A stretch of DNA of 22,221 nt, taken from the NCBI GenBank assembly GCA_038212405.1, contig JBBQUN010000050.1:1-22221 (forward strand). Reading direction: 5' to 3'. The notes below the pieces were generated by a model. That model was not told where the DNA came from, searched no databases, and saw nothing but the letters and a program-made list of their open reading frames with translations. This DNA is from JBBQUN01 sp038212405. Its GTDB lineage: Bacteria; Actinomycetota; Acidimicrobiia; Acidimicrobiales; SZUA-35. The stretch's first letter is position 1, and each line of letters begins with the position of its first letter. This document shows, one piece after another, positions 9,042-16,180 of the stretch. The translations under genes were made by a program, and so were the position numbers.

Positions 9042-9055
9042 GTCCGAGCGGTCCC

Positions 9056-9100
9056 TGTTCACCCCGTGCTTGTTCACCCCGTGCTTGTTCACCACGTGCA
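9056..9100. repeat. 15-bp tandem repeat in the purSL leader or N-terminus
   Basis: TGTTCACCCCGTGCT occurs at 9056 and 9071, and TGTTCACCACGTGCA at 9086. If translation started at GTG 9111 these would encode ARGEQ three times. If it starts at GTG 9030 they are untranslated and lie just before the ribosome binding site. Confidence 0.9.
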
Positions 9101-9111
9101 GTTTCGACCAC

Positions 9112-9200
9112 TCACCAAGGATGGACAGGCCCGACCCCAATCGCGACCGTCAACCCTGATTCCGGTGTCATTTCAACAAAAAGTGAGAACCATGCGGGGC
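9112..9200. other. Intergenic region between purSL and the deoxynucleotidase gene
   Basis: This divergent gap must hold the purine operon promoter. On the minus strand TTGACG (9148-9153) is a good -35 match, but I found no convincing -10 at 16-18 bases from it. No purine or PRPP riboswitch fold was recognised. Confidence 0.3.
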
Positions 9201-9206
9201 TACGGT
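9201..9206 (+). promoter_or_regulatory. Possible -10 box for the deoxynucleotidase gene
   Basis: TACGGT fits TANNNT and ends 8 bases before GTG 9215. No good -35 hexamer stands 16-18 bases upstream, so this rests on spacing alone. A start of transcription at or next to the GTG would make the message leaderless. Confidence 0.3.
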
Positions 9207-9214
9207 GGGCCTCT

Positions 9215-9862
9215 GTGACTGGGTCCTTTGTGTTCGGTGTCGACCTCGATGGTGTCTGTGCCGACTACACGCTTGGCTTCCGGGAGATCGTTGCCAACGT
9301 CAAAGGCGTCGACCCGGCTTCACTCCCCGAGGAGCGGTCATGGAGTTTCGCTGAATGGGGACTCGACCCCGACGAGTTCGCCCGGCTCCACCGGTTGGCC
9401 GTCACCGAGCACCATCTGTTCCGCACGCTTCCGGTGATCGAGGGGTGCGCCGAAGCGCTCTGGCGATTGTCTGACGCCGGCGTCTGGATTCGAATCATCA
9501 CGCACCGGCTCTACACCAACTGGGGCCACGCCGAAGCCGTCGCCGACACCGTGGCCTGGCTCGATGACGCCCGCATTCCGTATCGAGACATCTGCTTCCT
9601 CGGGGCCAAACCCCAGGTCGAAGCCGACGTCTACATCGACGACGCTCCACACAATGTCGATGGCCTGCGAGACGCAGGCAACGATGTGATCGTGTTCGAT
9701 GCGCCCTACAACCAGGGTCTCGACGGGCCGCGAGCGTTCACCTGGCCCGAGGTGGAAGCTCTGGTGATCGGCCTCGCGGTAGTGAAAGGCTCGATCCAGA
9801 CACAGTTGCCCGGCATCGACCCCGGAGCTGACCGACTCGAGCGACGCAAGCGTCCTCAGTAG
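9215..9862 (+). CDS. 5'-deoxynucleotidase-like HAD hydrolase (NT5C family)
   Basis: This 215-residue protein resembles the NT5C family of 5'(3')-deoxyribonucleotidases, which remove phosphate from (deoxy)nucleoside monophosphates. It begins MTGSFVFGVDLDGVCADYT, giving the HAD motif I DxDG with nucleophile Asp10 and acid/base Asp12. IIRIITHR-type motif II (here WIRIITHRLY), a lysine in FLGAKPQVEADV and the acidic pair in VYIDDAPHNVDGL complete the HAD set. The length is usual for the family. It diverges from purSL across about 185 bases, so purine synthesis and nucleotide breakdown may share a control region; this is inference. The substrate cannot be told from sequence. Its stop codon lies inside a 16-bp tandem repeat. 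No strong ribosome binding site precedes GTG 9215. Confidence 0.8.
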   Translation: MTGSFVFGVDLDGVCADYTLGFREIVANVKGVDPASLPEERSWSFAEWGLDPDEFARLHRLAVTEHHLFRTLPVIEGCAEALWRLSDAGVWIRIITHRLYTNWGHAEAVADTVAWLDDARIPYRDICFLGAKPQVEADVYIDDAPHNVDGLRDAGNDVIVFDAPYNQGLDGPRAFTWPEVEALVIGLAVVKGSIQTQLPGIDPGADRLERRKRPQ

Positions 9863-9901
9863 CAGTCACCCTCAGTAGCAGTCACCCTCAGGAGCAAGAA
9901 G
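9854..9901. repeat. 16-bp tandem repeat spanning the deoxynucleotidase stop codon
   Basis: CCTCAGTAGCAGTCAC occurs at 9854 and 9870, followed by a degenerate copy at 9886. The first copy contains the TAG stop of the upstream gene (9860-9862). The array fills most of the gap to the convergent small gene, whose stop is at 9904. Confidence 0.9.
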
Positions 9902-9903
9902 GC

Positions 9904-10167
9904 TCAGACGGCGGGGAGGCACTCGGCGGCGTCGGCGATCTTGTCGAGGGTTTCGCGCCACCACACCAGTTCGACGACTGACTTGCCGGGTACGTCCGAC
10001 AGCACCGAATCGATCAACGTCACGAGTGACGAGTCAGAGCCCGCCTCGAGGCGGAGATCGAGAAGGTGGTCGAAGATTCGCCCACGGTCAATCAACTGTC
10101 CCGGTGCAGCAGCAACGAGCTCGGCGGTTCGGAGTTCAGCGATCAGGTTCGACATCACACCGACCAT
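9904..10167 (-). CDS. Small protein of unknown function (87 aa)
   Basis: I do not recognise this protein. It starts at ATG 10167 with GAGGT about seven bases upstream on the minus strand, a good ribosome binding site. It reads MVGVMSNLIAELRTAELV and ends ECLPAV. It is rich in Leu, Ala, Asp and Glu with a helical pattern, has no signal peptide or membrane segment, and has one Cys near the C-terminus. A WW pair lies at about residues 69-70. It sits between the convergent deoxynucleotidase gene and the L,D-transpeptidase gene upstream. The good ribosome binding site and codon use like its neighbours support a real gene, but function and relatives are unknown. Confidence 0.55.
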   Translation of the reverse strand: MVGVMSNLIAELRTAELVAAAPGQLIDRGRIFDHLLDLRLEAGSDSSLVTLIDSVLSDVPGKSVVELVWWRETLDKIADAAECLPAV

Positions 10168-10204
10168 GGTGCCACCTCACGACGCCGAATGGGGCATCAC
10201 GAGC

Positions 10205-10234
10205 ACAGTTGATACACCCACAACATCGAACTGT
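10205..10234. repeat. Imperfect inverted repeat upstream of the 87-aa gene
   Basis: ACAGTTGAT (10205-10213) faces ATCGAACTGT (10225-10234), pairing except for one extra G. The site lies 38 bases before the start of the minus-strand gene, where an operator could sit. No regulator is linked to it by sequence. Confidence 0.45.
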
Positions 10235-10352
10235 CATGGTTCCGTCGCCCTGGATTTGGTCCAGAATCCCCGAAATGAGTGGGTTTTCTTCCGGCAACGG
10301 CTGATGAGGCCGATCGGCGGCGAGTGACAGAAAACTTGGCTGCAGTCCCGAC

Positions 10353-11288
10353 TCAGGCCAGCACGATCACCGTGTCGCCGATGACGGACCAGTGGTAGAG
10401 CGCCTCGGCCTGATCATCACGTTGGCGAACACAGCCCGCCGACTGATAGGTGCCGAGTTGTTCGACCGATTGCATCGGCGTCCCGTTGCCGTAACGGGGA
10501 ATGGAATGGAACCCGATCGGCAGCTTGTTTCGGAACTTCGAGTAGGTGAAGCGCACCATGTGCTTCATCGTGATGCCGTCGTGGCCGGCCCAGGCAGTCG
10601 GCGACTTCGAGTAGACCAAATAGGTGCCAGGGTCGGGCACGTTCTCGCGACCCGACACCCGATAGCTGTTCGACACCTGTCCATTTGCCTCGACCCACCA
10701 GACCCGCTGGTCGGTATTCGAATAGACGATGCGGCGGCCAAGGCCGGAGTTGGCGGGGAGCGGTTCGAAGACCGGCGACGGCGCAACCGGTGAAGCGGTG
10801 CCGGTGGCTTGGACATACTCGGGTGACTCGCTGAAGCCGAGCAGCAGCTTGGTTCGACTCAGACCACCGTCGACCAGACCGAGCCAATAGGCATAGCCGG
10901 CCGGGTCCGGATCTCGCCCGAGCACGTTGCCGTAGATGACGCTGACGAAGTTGGCGTTGTCGAGGTCGCCATACGTCGAGGTCCATTCGCTCGAGACCAT
11001 GAATTCCGTGGCGATCGCACTGAGCGGCGCGCCACCGACATAGATGCCAACCCAGTAGTCGAAACCGGCCTGGTCACGACCGCGGCCGAAAACGGCGCCA
11101 TACAAGCGCTCCACACTGCCGCGAACACCGGGGTCGGCTGCCGCGTCGACAACGGGTGCAACAGGGCTGGCGTCAGCCACGGGTCCCGACGCCGCTTGCG
11201 CTCCAGCGGCGACGGGACCAAGCGTGAGCAGGCAGGCACACACAACGAGTGCGGCCACCATTCGTTCGAGTGACATTCCCTTACGCAA
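10353..11288 (-). CDS. Secreted DUF4214 plus L,D-transpeptidase (YkuD) protein
   Basis: L,D-transpeptidases form or modify peptidoglycan cross-links outside the membrane. TTG 11288 is chosen as start because AAGGAG lies 8 bases upstream; this gives 311 residues opening with a typical signal peptide (MRKGMSLERMVAALVVCACLLTLGPVAAGAQA). Residues about 50-155 resemble DUF4214: VERLYGAVFGRGRDQAGFDYW and then VIYGNVLGRDPDPAGYAYWLG, suggesting two related units. The C-terminal part (about 175-311) is YkuD-like, with GFHSIPRYG and the catalytic block YQSAGCVRQ. The usual S/T-H-G-C has Ala in place of His here, a variant I believe occurs elsewhere in the family. DUF4214 is often found in surface proteins, so it may target the enzyme to the envelope. 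The domain calls are good; the physiological role is inferred. Confidence 0.8.
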   Translation of the reverse strand: MRKGMSLERMVAALVVCACLLTLGPVAAGAQAASGPVADASPVAPVVDAAADPGVRGSVERLYGAVFGRGRDQAGFDYWVGIYVGGAPLSAIATEFMVSSEWTSTYGDLDNANFVSVIYGNVLGRDPDPAGYAYWLGLVDGGLSRTKLLLGFSESPEYVQATGTASPVAPSPVFEPLPANSGLGRRIVYSNTDQRVWWVEANGQVSNSYRVSGRENVPDPGTYLVYSKSPTAWAGHDGITMKHMVRFTYSKFRNKLPIGFHSIPRYGNGTPMQSVEQLGTYQSAGCVRQRDDQAEALYHWSVIGDTVIVLA

Positions 11289-11296
11289 CTGACGTT

Positions 11297-11302
11297 CTCC
11301 TT
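11297..11302 (-). promoter_or_regulatory. Ribosome binding site supporting a TTG start
   Basis: The minus strand reads AAGGAG, then eight bases, then TTG at 11288. The next ATG (11276) has AAGGGA directly abutting it, which is too close. The TTG start also yields a well-formed signal peptide. Confidence 0.65.
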
Positions 11303-11308
11303 CACGCT

Positions 11309-11351
11309 GCCAACCCATGGCCAACCCATTGGCCAACCCATGGCCAACCAG
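11309..11351. repeat. 11-12-bp tandem repeat in the divergent leader
   Basis: GCCAACCCATG occurs at 11309 and 11332, GCCAACCCATTG at 11320, and a shortened copy at 11343. The joins create TTGGCCAA-like palindromic spots. The array lies between the L,D-transpeptidase gene and ktrB, just upstream of the former's ribosome binding site. Confidence 0.85.
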
Positions 11352-11418
11352 CCGTTCCGCCAATCGATGATGCCATCGGAAGTGTGCTCAGCCGCGCATT
11401 CGAGGGAATCTACGGAGT

Positions 11419-11424
11419 TAGCAT
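11419..11424 (+). promoter_or_regulatory. Possible -10 box for ktrB
   Basis: TAGCAT fits TANNNT and ends nine bases before ATG 11434. No -35 match or nearby ribosome binding site was seen; GGAG is about 15 bases away. A leaderless or near-leaderless transcript is possible. Confidence 0.35.
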
Positions 11425-11433
11425 CGCTCTACC

Positions 11434-12798
11434 ATGGCGATCCTGACGGAGCGGTCACGCTTTCATTGGCAGACGACCCACCCGGGCCAACTCGTCATCG
11501 CTGGATTCGCCGTACTCATCGCAACCGGCACGCTCCTGCTACGACTGCCATTCGCCCACGAGACGACGGCGCCGCAGATCTCGCTCCTCGACGCATTCTT
11601 CACTGCCGTCTCGGCAACGACCGTGACCGGCCTGGCCGTTGTCGACACCGGTTCCACCTTTTCCCGATTTGGTGAGCTCGTGATTCTCACAATGATCCAG
11701 ATCGGCGGCCTCGGCATCATGACGCTGGCCTCACTTGCCACGGTCTTCCTCAGTAGGCGACTGGGGATCAAACGAGGGCTCCTTGCCGGCACCGAGATCG
11801 GCCTCGGCGACTTTGGCGAGCTTCGTCCCGTGATTCGAGCCATATTCCGGTTCACCGTGGGTTTCGAGGGCTTGGCAGCAGCAACCCTGAGCATCCGCTT
11901 CCTGATCGAGGGTGAACACAGCGTTGCTGGCTCCATCTACCTCGGCGTCTTTCACGCCATTTCGGCTTTCAACAATGCGGGGTTCTCCACACTGAGCGGA
12001 GGCTTCGAGCGCTACGTCGCCGACCCTTGGATCAACATCATCATCTCGGTCACCATCGTCGCCGGCGGCCTGGGTTTCCCGGTTGCGGTTGAGTTGTCAC
12101 GCCATTTCCGCAACCCGCGGCACTGGTCGCTCCACACCAAGGTGACCGTGGTGGCATCGAGCTTGCTCATCGTCGTTGGCACGCTTGCCATCCTTGCCAT
12201 CGAGTGGACCAACCCGGCAACGATGGGGAACCTGTCGGTCTTCGAGAAGATCTTGTCGAGCATGTTCCAGTCGGTCACGACTCGCACCGCCGGCTTCAAC
12301 ACCGTGCCGATTGGCGGCCTGCGCGGCGGATCGATCCTGCTCATGCTCCTCCTGATGATGATTGGTGCCAGTAGCGCGTCGACCGGCGGCGGCATCAAGA
12401 CCTCGACCTTCGCCATCGTCGTCTGGACCACCATCGCCGAGTTCCGGGGCGACAACGAGGTCACCCTCTTCCATCGGCGACTGTCGTCATCGCTGCAACG
12501 CCAAGCGCTGGCGCTCGTGGTCGCCGCCCTTGGCACGGTCGGCACTGCCACCTTCTTCCTCTCCCTCTCGCAACCCGAACTCTCGCTCGAATCGCTCCTG
12601 TTCGAAGCAGCATCGGCGTTCGGCACGGTCGGCCTCTCCACCGGCATCACCGCCGATCTGAATTCATTCAGCCGTCTCCTCATCACGGCGCTGATGTTCA
12701 TCGGACGAGTCGGTCCGGTCACCTTCGGCACCGCCATCTTGTTCCGCAGCCGCCCCCATCTCTTCCGCTACCCGGAAGAGAAACTCTTGGTCGGCTGA
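11434..12798 (+). CDS. ktrB: Ktr/Trk-type potassium channel subunit
   Basis: KtrB/TrkH proteins form the membrane pore for potassium uptake. The 454-residue protein shows the four pore-loop repeats of the superfamily: SATTVTGLAVVDT (about 60-72), FHAISAFNNAGFST (about 173-186), FQSVTTRTAGFNT (about 279-291) and FEAASAFGTVGLSTG (about 390-404). Each has the filter glycine. Hydrophobic pairs flank each loop, and the protein ends with the charged FRYPEEKLLVG tail common in this group. MMIGASSASTGGGIKTSTF, around residues 305-325, matches the flexible gating-loop region. ktrA follows 74 bases downstream, which favours the Ktr name and an RCK-gated complex. Ion coupling (sodium or proton) cannot be read from sequence. 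Confidence 0.92.
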   Translation: MAILTERSRFHWQTTHPGQLVIAGFAVLIATGTLLLRLPFAHETTAPQISLLDAFFTAVSATTVTGLAVVDTGSTFSRFGELVILTMIQIGGLGIMTLASLATVFLSRRLGIKRGLLAGTEIGLGDFGELRPVIRAIFRFTVGFEGLAAATLSIRFLIEGEHSVAGSIYLGVFHAISAFNNAGFSTLSGGFERYVADPWINIIISVTIVAGGLGFPVAVELSRHFRNPRHWSLHTKVTVVASSLLIVVGTLAILAIEWTNPATMGNLSVFEKILSSMFQSVTTRTAGFNTVPIGGLRGGSILLMLLLMMIGASSASTGGGIKTSTFAIVVWTTIAEFRGDNEVTLFHRRLSSSLQRQALALVVAALGTVGTATFFLSLSQPELSLESLLFEAASAFGTVGLSTGITADLNSFSRLLITALMFIGRVGPVTFGTAILFRSRPHLFRYPEEKLLVG

Positions 12799-12872
12799 GC
12801 CACCGCCCCGCCCCGTCACGTTCTCCTGCGAGACCTCGTTCCCATTCACGTCACTGCTCGAAGGAGCCAACC

Positions 12873-13580
12873 GTGCCACCCAATCTTCGCCAGATCCTCA
12901 AGGGACAACAAGCCGAACCGCAGACCCTGTTGGCGTCGTCGGTCCTGGTGATCGGTCTGGGCCGCTTCGGCTCGTCGTTGGCCGAGACACTCGTGGAGTT
13001 GGGAACCGAGGTCATGGCGATCGACCTCGACCCGGCCTTGGTCCAGGAGTACTCGACCCGGCTCACCCACGTTCGAGAAGCCGACGCCACCAATCCGAAG
13101 GTGCTGCGCCAGCTCGGCGCCACCGAGTTCGATGTCGCCGTCGTTGCCATCGGCACGGGTATCGAGGCGTCGATTCTCACCACCGCAGCGCTTGCCGATG
13201 TCGGGGTGAAGAAGATTTGGGCCAAGGCGATTCGTGACGACCACGGCAGCATCCTCGAACGAGTCGGCGCCAACCACGTGATCTATCCCGAGAAGCAGAT
13301 GGGCATCCGAGTCGCCCACGCCGTCTCCGGCCAGGTCATCGACTACTTCCAGCTCGATGAGGGATTCGTGCTGGCCGAGGTGCGACCTCCGAGCGAACTC
13401 ATCGGCCGGTCGCTGCGCGATGCCCACATCCGCGAAAAATACGGTGTCACGATCGTGTGCGTGAAGCCCGAGGGACTGGGGTTCACCTACGCCACGCCCG
13501 AGACCGAGATCCAACGCGGCGACATTCTCGTGATCGCAGGCGAGGTCGCCGAAACCGAGAAGTTCGCCTCATTGGTATAA
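12873..13580 (+). CDS. ktrA: Ktr potassium uptake regulatory subunit (RCK)
   Basis: KtrA is the cytosolic ring that gates KtrB in response to nucleotides, and in many bacteria cyclic di-AMP. GTG 12873 is preceded by GAAGGAG at a six-base spacing, giving 235 residues. The RCK_N Rossmann fold shows VLVIGLGRFGSSLAETL (about 26-42) with the acidic strand end VMAIDLD (about 49-55), then READATNPKVLRQLG and FDVAVVAIGT. The C-terminal half, from about 150, fits RCK_C (FVLAEVRPPSELIGRSLRD, GDILVIAGE). It lies 74 bases after ktrB on the same strand, a normal operon pair. Which ligand it binds is not determined here. Confidence 0.93.
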   Translation: MPPNLRQILKGQQAEPQTLLASSVLVIGLGRFGSSLAETLVELGTEVMAIDLDPALVQEYSTRLTHVREADATNPKVLRQLGATEFDVAVVAIGTGIEASILTTAALADVGVKKIWAKAIRDDHGSILERVGANHVIYPEKQMGIRVAHAVSGQVIDYFQLDEGFVLAEVRPPSELIGRSLRDAHIREKYGVTIVCVKPEGLGFTYATPETEIQRGDILVIAGEVAETEKFASLV

Positions 13581-13581
13581 C
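13576..13581 (+). promoter_or_regulatory. -10 box overlapping the ktrA stop, for the MauE-like gene
   Basis: TATAAC (five of six matches to TATAAT) overlaps the TAA stop of ktrA and ends six bases before ATG 13588. There is no ribosome binding site before that ATG. The spacing suits a leaderless transcript started inside the ktr operon. No clear -35 was seen. Confidence 0.45.
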
Positions 13582-13587
13582 GGCATC

Positions 13588-14082
13588 ATGGATGGCATCG
13601 CCAGCGTGCTCGGCGTCGCGATGGCGGCAACCTTCGTTCTCGCCGCGTTGCTCAAGCTGCGAGACCTGCCCGACACGACCGACGATTTCACCTCGCTCGG
13701 ATTGCCACGACCATACGCACTCGCTCGAGTGGTCCCGGCGGTCGAACTCGGTGTCGCCGTCCTCCTCGTTGCGATACCCGCCTGGGGGGCCATCGCCGGG
13801 TTTGCGCTGCTCGCCGCCTTCACCACCCTCCTCGCCGGTGTGGTGCGCTCGGGCCGGGTCGTGTCGTGCGCCTGCTTCGGTGGCGCCAATTCCGAACCAG
13901 TCGATCGTGGCCACCTGCTCCGCAATGCGATGCTCATGACGTGGGCACTACCCGCAGTGGCCCTCGACCATCTGAGCCGACCGTCGGGCACCGAACTGGC
14001 GATCGGGCTCGCCCTCGTTTCGTTGCCGGTCGCTGCGCTCACCTCGTGGCGCAGGTCGAGCAGGCAACCCAGCAGCACCTAG
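13588..14082 (+). CDS. MauE/DoxX-like membrane protein
   Basis: This 164-residue protein has four hydrophobic segments (about 5-22, 45-65, 68-88 and 125-150). It carries the motif SCACFGG at about residues 92-98, typical of the MauE branch of the DoxX-like superfamily. MauE proteins are inner-membrane proteins linked to disulfide or redox maturation of periplasmic partners, first described for methylamine dehydrogenase. The paired cysteines in CAC fit a redox role, but no thioredoxin-like partner or mau genes are adjacent here, so its substrate is unknown. It follows ktrA by only seven bases but seems to have its own -10 box. The frame and start at ATG 13588 are reasonable. Confidence 0.7.
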   Translation: MDGIASVLGVAMAATFVLAALLKLRDLPDTTDDFTSLGLPRPYALARVVPAVELGVAVLLVAIPAWGAIAGFALLAAFTTLLAGVVRSGRVVSCACFGGANSEPVDRGHLLRNAMLMTWALPAVALDHLSRPSGTELAIGLALVSLPVAALTSWRRSSRQPSST

Positions 14083-14161
14083 CGACCGCCGCTCGTGCGC
14101 CCGTCACCAGTGCAATGGTCATCATGCCCTCGAGGTGTGGTCCCCGGTCGAACGGTTGGCC

Positions 14162-14779
14162 TCAGGGGACGTACTGCTCGCAGAGTTCGGTGACCGTGCC
14201 CTCCTCGACCGTCAACCACCAGGTCGTGGTCTCGAACGTCGAGTCGAGGTAGGCCGGCAATTCGTCGAGCGAGGCGGTCGAAACGTCGGCGGAAGCGTCC
14301 TCCCCCAACCGCACGATTCGAAGCGTGGCATCGACAGCGATGGGCAACGTCCGCACGAGCGGGTTGTCGTTCACCACCCAGTAGTCGTTCGGGACACCGC
14401 TCGAATCACCGGTTTCTGCCTCGTAGGCGTCGTTGGCTTCTGACCCGATGAGCCACTGCACCACGTCGACCGATACCTCGAGCGCCTCGAGGTCGAAGCC
14501 CGTGACGTTGACGGCGAACGTTCCCCCATCGCCGAAATCGCCCGAACTCGATCCCGGCGGGCGGTTCGGACAGTCGCCGGTCGTGATCCGCTCGATGGTC
14601 GACTCGACGGCCGGGCCAGGGGTGCTGGTGGTCGAGGTGCTGGTGGTCGAGGTGCTGGCGGACGGGGCGCTGGAGGTCGAGGTGCTGGTCGCCAACGAAT
14701 CCGAGGTGCTGCCCGAGCAGCTGGCCAGGACCAGCGCGAAGGCGACGAGCGATCGAGACGCTGTCAGAGCGGTCCGCAT
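14162..14779 (-). CDS. Lipoprotein with Ser/Thr-rich linker, unknown function
   Basis: The 205-residue product from ATG 14779 starts MRTALTASRSLVAFALVLASC, a lipoprotein signal with lipobox LASC, so it is probably anchored to the outer face of the membrane. A Ser/Thr-rich stretch of about 35 residues follows, including STSTT repeats encoded by 15-bp DNA repeats. The rest is a compact acidic domain (VNVTGFDLEALEVSVDVVQWLIGSEANDAYEAE... ) with Cys near CPNRP and near the end in TELCEQYVP, which could form a disulfide. I do not recognise the domain. The frame is open upstream into metY, but that part is an antisense overlap and was dropped. No clear ribosome binding site precedes the ATG. Confidence 0.65.
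   Translation of the reverse strand: MRTALTASRSLVAFALVLASCSGSTSDSLATSTSTSSAPSASTSTTSTSTTSTPGPAVESTIERITTGDCPNRPPGSSSGDFGDGGTFAVNVTGFDLEALEVSVDVVQWLIGSEANDAYEAETGDSSGVPNDYWVVNDNPLVRTLPIAVDATLRIVRLGEDASADVSTASLDELPAYLDSTFETTTWWLTVEEGTVTELCEQYVP
14621..14695. repeat. 15-bp tandem repeat in the lipoprotein linker
   Basis: GGTGCTGGTGGTCGA occurs at 14621 and 14636, with diverged copies at 14651, 14666 and 14681. On the minus strand the units encode the STSTT-type linker after the lipobox. Such linkers are expected to vary in length between strains. Confidence 0.85.
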
Positions 14780-14872
14780 TGCGGTAGTCAAGCACACCGA
14801 GACAACCCCGAAACAGCAGGTGACCCACCCGCTGTTCGATGGCCGAGCTTGCGGCATGACAAGATGCTCGTC

Positions 14873-16162
14873 ATGTCGAACCGCCAATGGGGATTCCGAA
14901 CTCGCGCCTTGCACGCCGGAGGTCAGCCCGACTCGGCCACCGGTGCTCGGGCCGTGCCGATCTATCAGTCCACCAGCTTCGTCTTCGAGAACACCGCCGA
15001 CGCTGCCGACCTCTTTGCACTCCAGAAGTACGGCACGATCTACTCCCGCATCTCGAACCCGACGGTGGCGGCGTTCGAGGAACGAATCGCATCGCTCGAA
15101 GGGGCGATCGGCTCGGTGGCAACCGCAAGCGGCCAGGCGGCGGAGTTCATGGCCATCACCACGCTGGCCGGTGCCGGCGACCACATCGTTGCTGCGGCCA
15201 GCATCTACGGCGGTTCCTATACGTTGATGGCAACGACGCTCGCTCGACTCGGTATCGAGACCACGTTCGTACCCAACACCGAACCCGAGGCCTTCGCTGC
15301 TGCCATTCGGCCCGAGACCAAGCTGATCTACACCGAGATCATCGGCAACCCCACCGGCGCCGTCGCCGACCTCGAGGCGTTGGCCGATGTGGCGCATTCG
15401 GTTGGGCTTCCGCTCGTTGTCGACTCGACCTTCGCAACGCCATATCTGTGTCGACCAATGGAATTCGGGGCCGACATCGTCATCCATTCCGCCACCAAGT
15501 TCATCGGCGGCCACGGCACCAGCATCGGAGGTGTCATCGCCGAAGCCGGGCGTTTCGACTGGGCCTCGGGCCGGTTCCCTCGGTTCACCGAACCGGTCGC
15601 CACCTACAACGGGTTGCAGTGGGCGGGAAACTTCGGCGAATACGCCTTTTGCACCGCGTTGCGTTCGGAGCAGCTGCGAGATGTCGGGGCCTGCCTTTCA
15701 CCGTTCAACGCCTTCCTGCTGTTGCAGGGCATCGAAACCCTCCCCCACCGCATGGACGCCCACGTCGCCAACGCCCAAGCGGTCTCGTCGTGGCTTGTCG
15801 ACCACCCGCTCGTCAAGTGGGTCGCCCACGCCGACCTTCCCGATTCGCCTTACCGCTCCCTGGCCGCCAAGTACCTGCCGAAGGGAGCGGGCGCGATCTT
15901 CACCTTCGGCGTCAATGGCGGACGCGATGCCGGTCGACGCTTCATCGAGGCGCTGGAATTGGTGAGTCATCTGGCCAATGTTGGTGACGCCCGCACCTTG
16001 GTCATCCACCCGGCCAGCACCACGCACCAGCAGATGACCGACGAGCAACTCACCGCTGCTGGCGTAGGTGCCGACATGATCCGGCTTTCGGTTGGTCTGG
16101 AAGATCTCGACGACATCCTCTGGGATCTCGACCAAGCGTTGGTCGCCTCACAGATCGACTGA
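14873..16162 (+). CDS. metY: O-acetylhomoserine sulfhydrylase (PLP enzyme)
   Basis: MetY makes homocysteine from O-acetylhomoserine and sulfide, using pyridoxal phosphate, in the methionine pathway. From ATG 14873 (MSNRQWGFRTRALHAGGQPD) the protein has 429 residues, the usual length. Family motifs are PIYQSTSFVFENT, YSRISNPTVAAFEERIASLEG, SGQAAEFMAIT, the aspartate in VVDSTFATPYLCRP and the PLP-binding lysine in IHSATKFIGGHGTSIGG. The C-terminal LVIHPASTTHQQ and IRLSVGLED match the cystathionine synthase superfamily. An earlier ATG (14864) or TTG (14849) is also in frame; none has a strong ribosome binding site. A CoA-binding protein follows on the same strand after a tandem repeat. No S-adenosylmethionine riboswitch is recognisable in the short upstream gap. 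Confidence 0.94.
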   Translation: MSNRQWGFRTRALHAGGQPDSATGARAVPIYQSTSFVFENTADAADLFALQKYGTIYSRISNPTVAAFEERIASLEGAIGSVATASGQAAEFMAITTLAGAGDHIVAAASIYGGSYTLMATTLARLGIETTFVPNTEPEAFAAAIRPETKLIYTEIIGNPTGAVADLEALADVAHSVGLPLVVDSTFATPYLCRPMEFGADIVIHSATKFIGGHGTSIGGVIAEAGRFDWASGRFPRFTEPVATYNGLQWAGNFGEYAFCTALRSEQLRDVGACLSPFNAFLLLQGIETLPHRMDAHVANAQAVSSWLVDHPLVKWVAHADLPDSPYRSLAAKYLPKGAGAIFTFGVNGGRDAGRRFIEALELVSHLANVGDARTLVIHPASTTHQQMTDEQLTAAGVGADMIRLSVGLEDLDDILWDLDQALVASQID

Positions 16163-16180
16163 CGACTTCCCCCATCAACG

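Noticed and set aside
9031..9214. Purine or PRPP riboswitch before purSL
   Set aside because: No recognisable conserved core or three-way junction in the short leader.
11289..11433. Cyclic di-AMP (ydaO-type) riboswitch before ktrB
   Set aside because: Such elements often precede ktr genes, but I saw none of the conserved sequence blocks, and the gap looks too small with a -10-like box close to the ATG.
14780..14872. S-adenosylmethionine or cobalamin riboswitch before metY
   Set aside because: The gap is under 100 bases and no conserved motif is visible.
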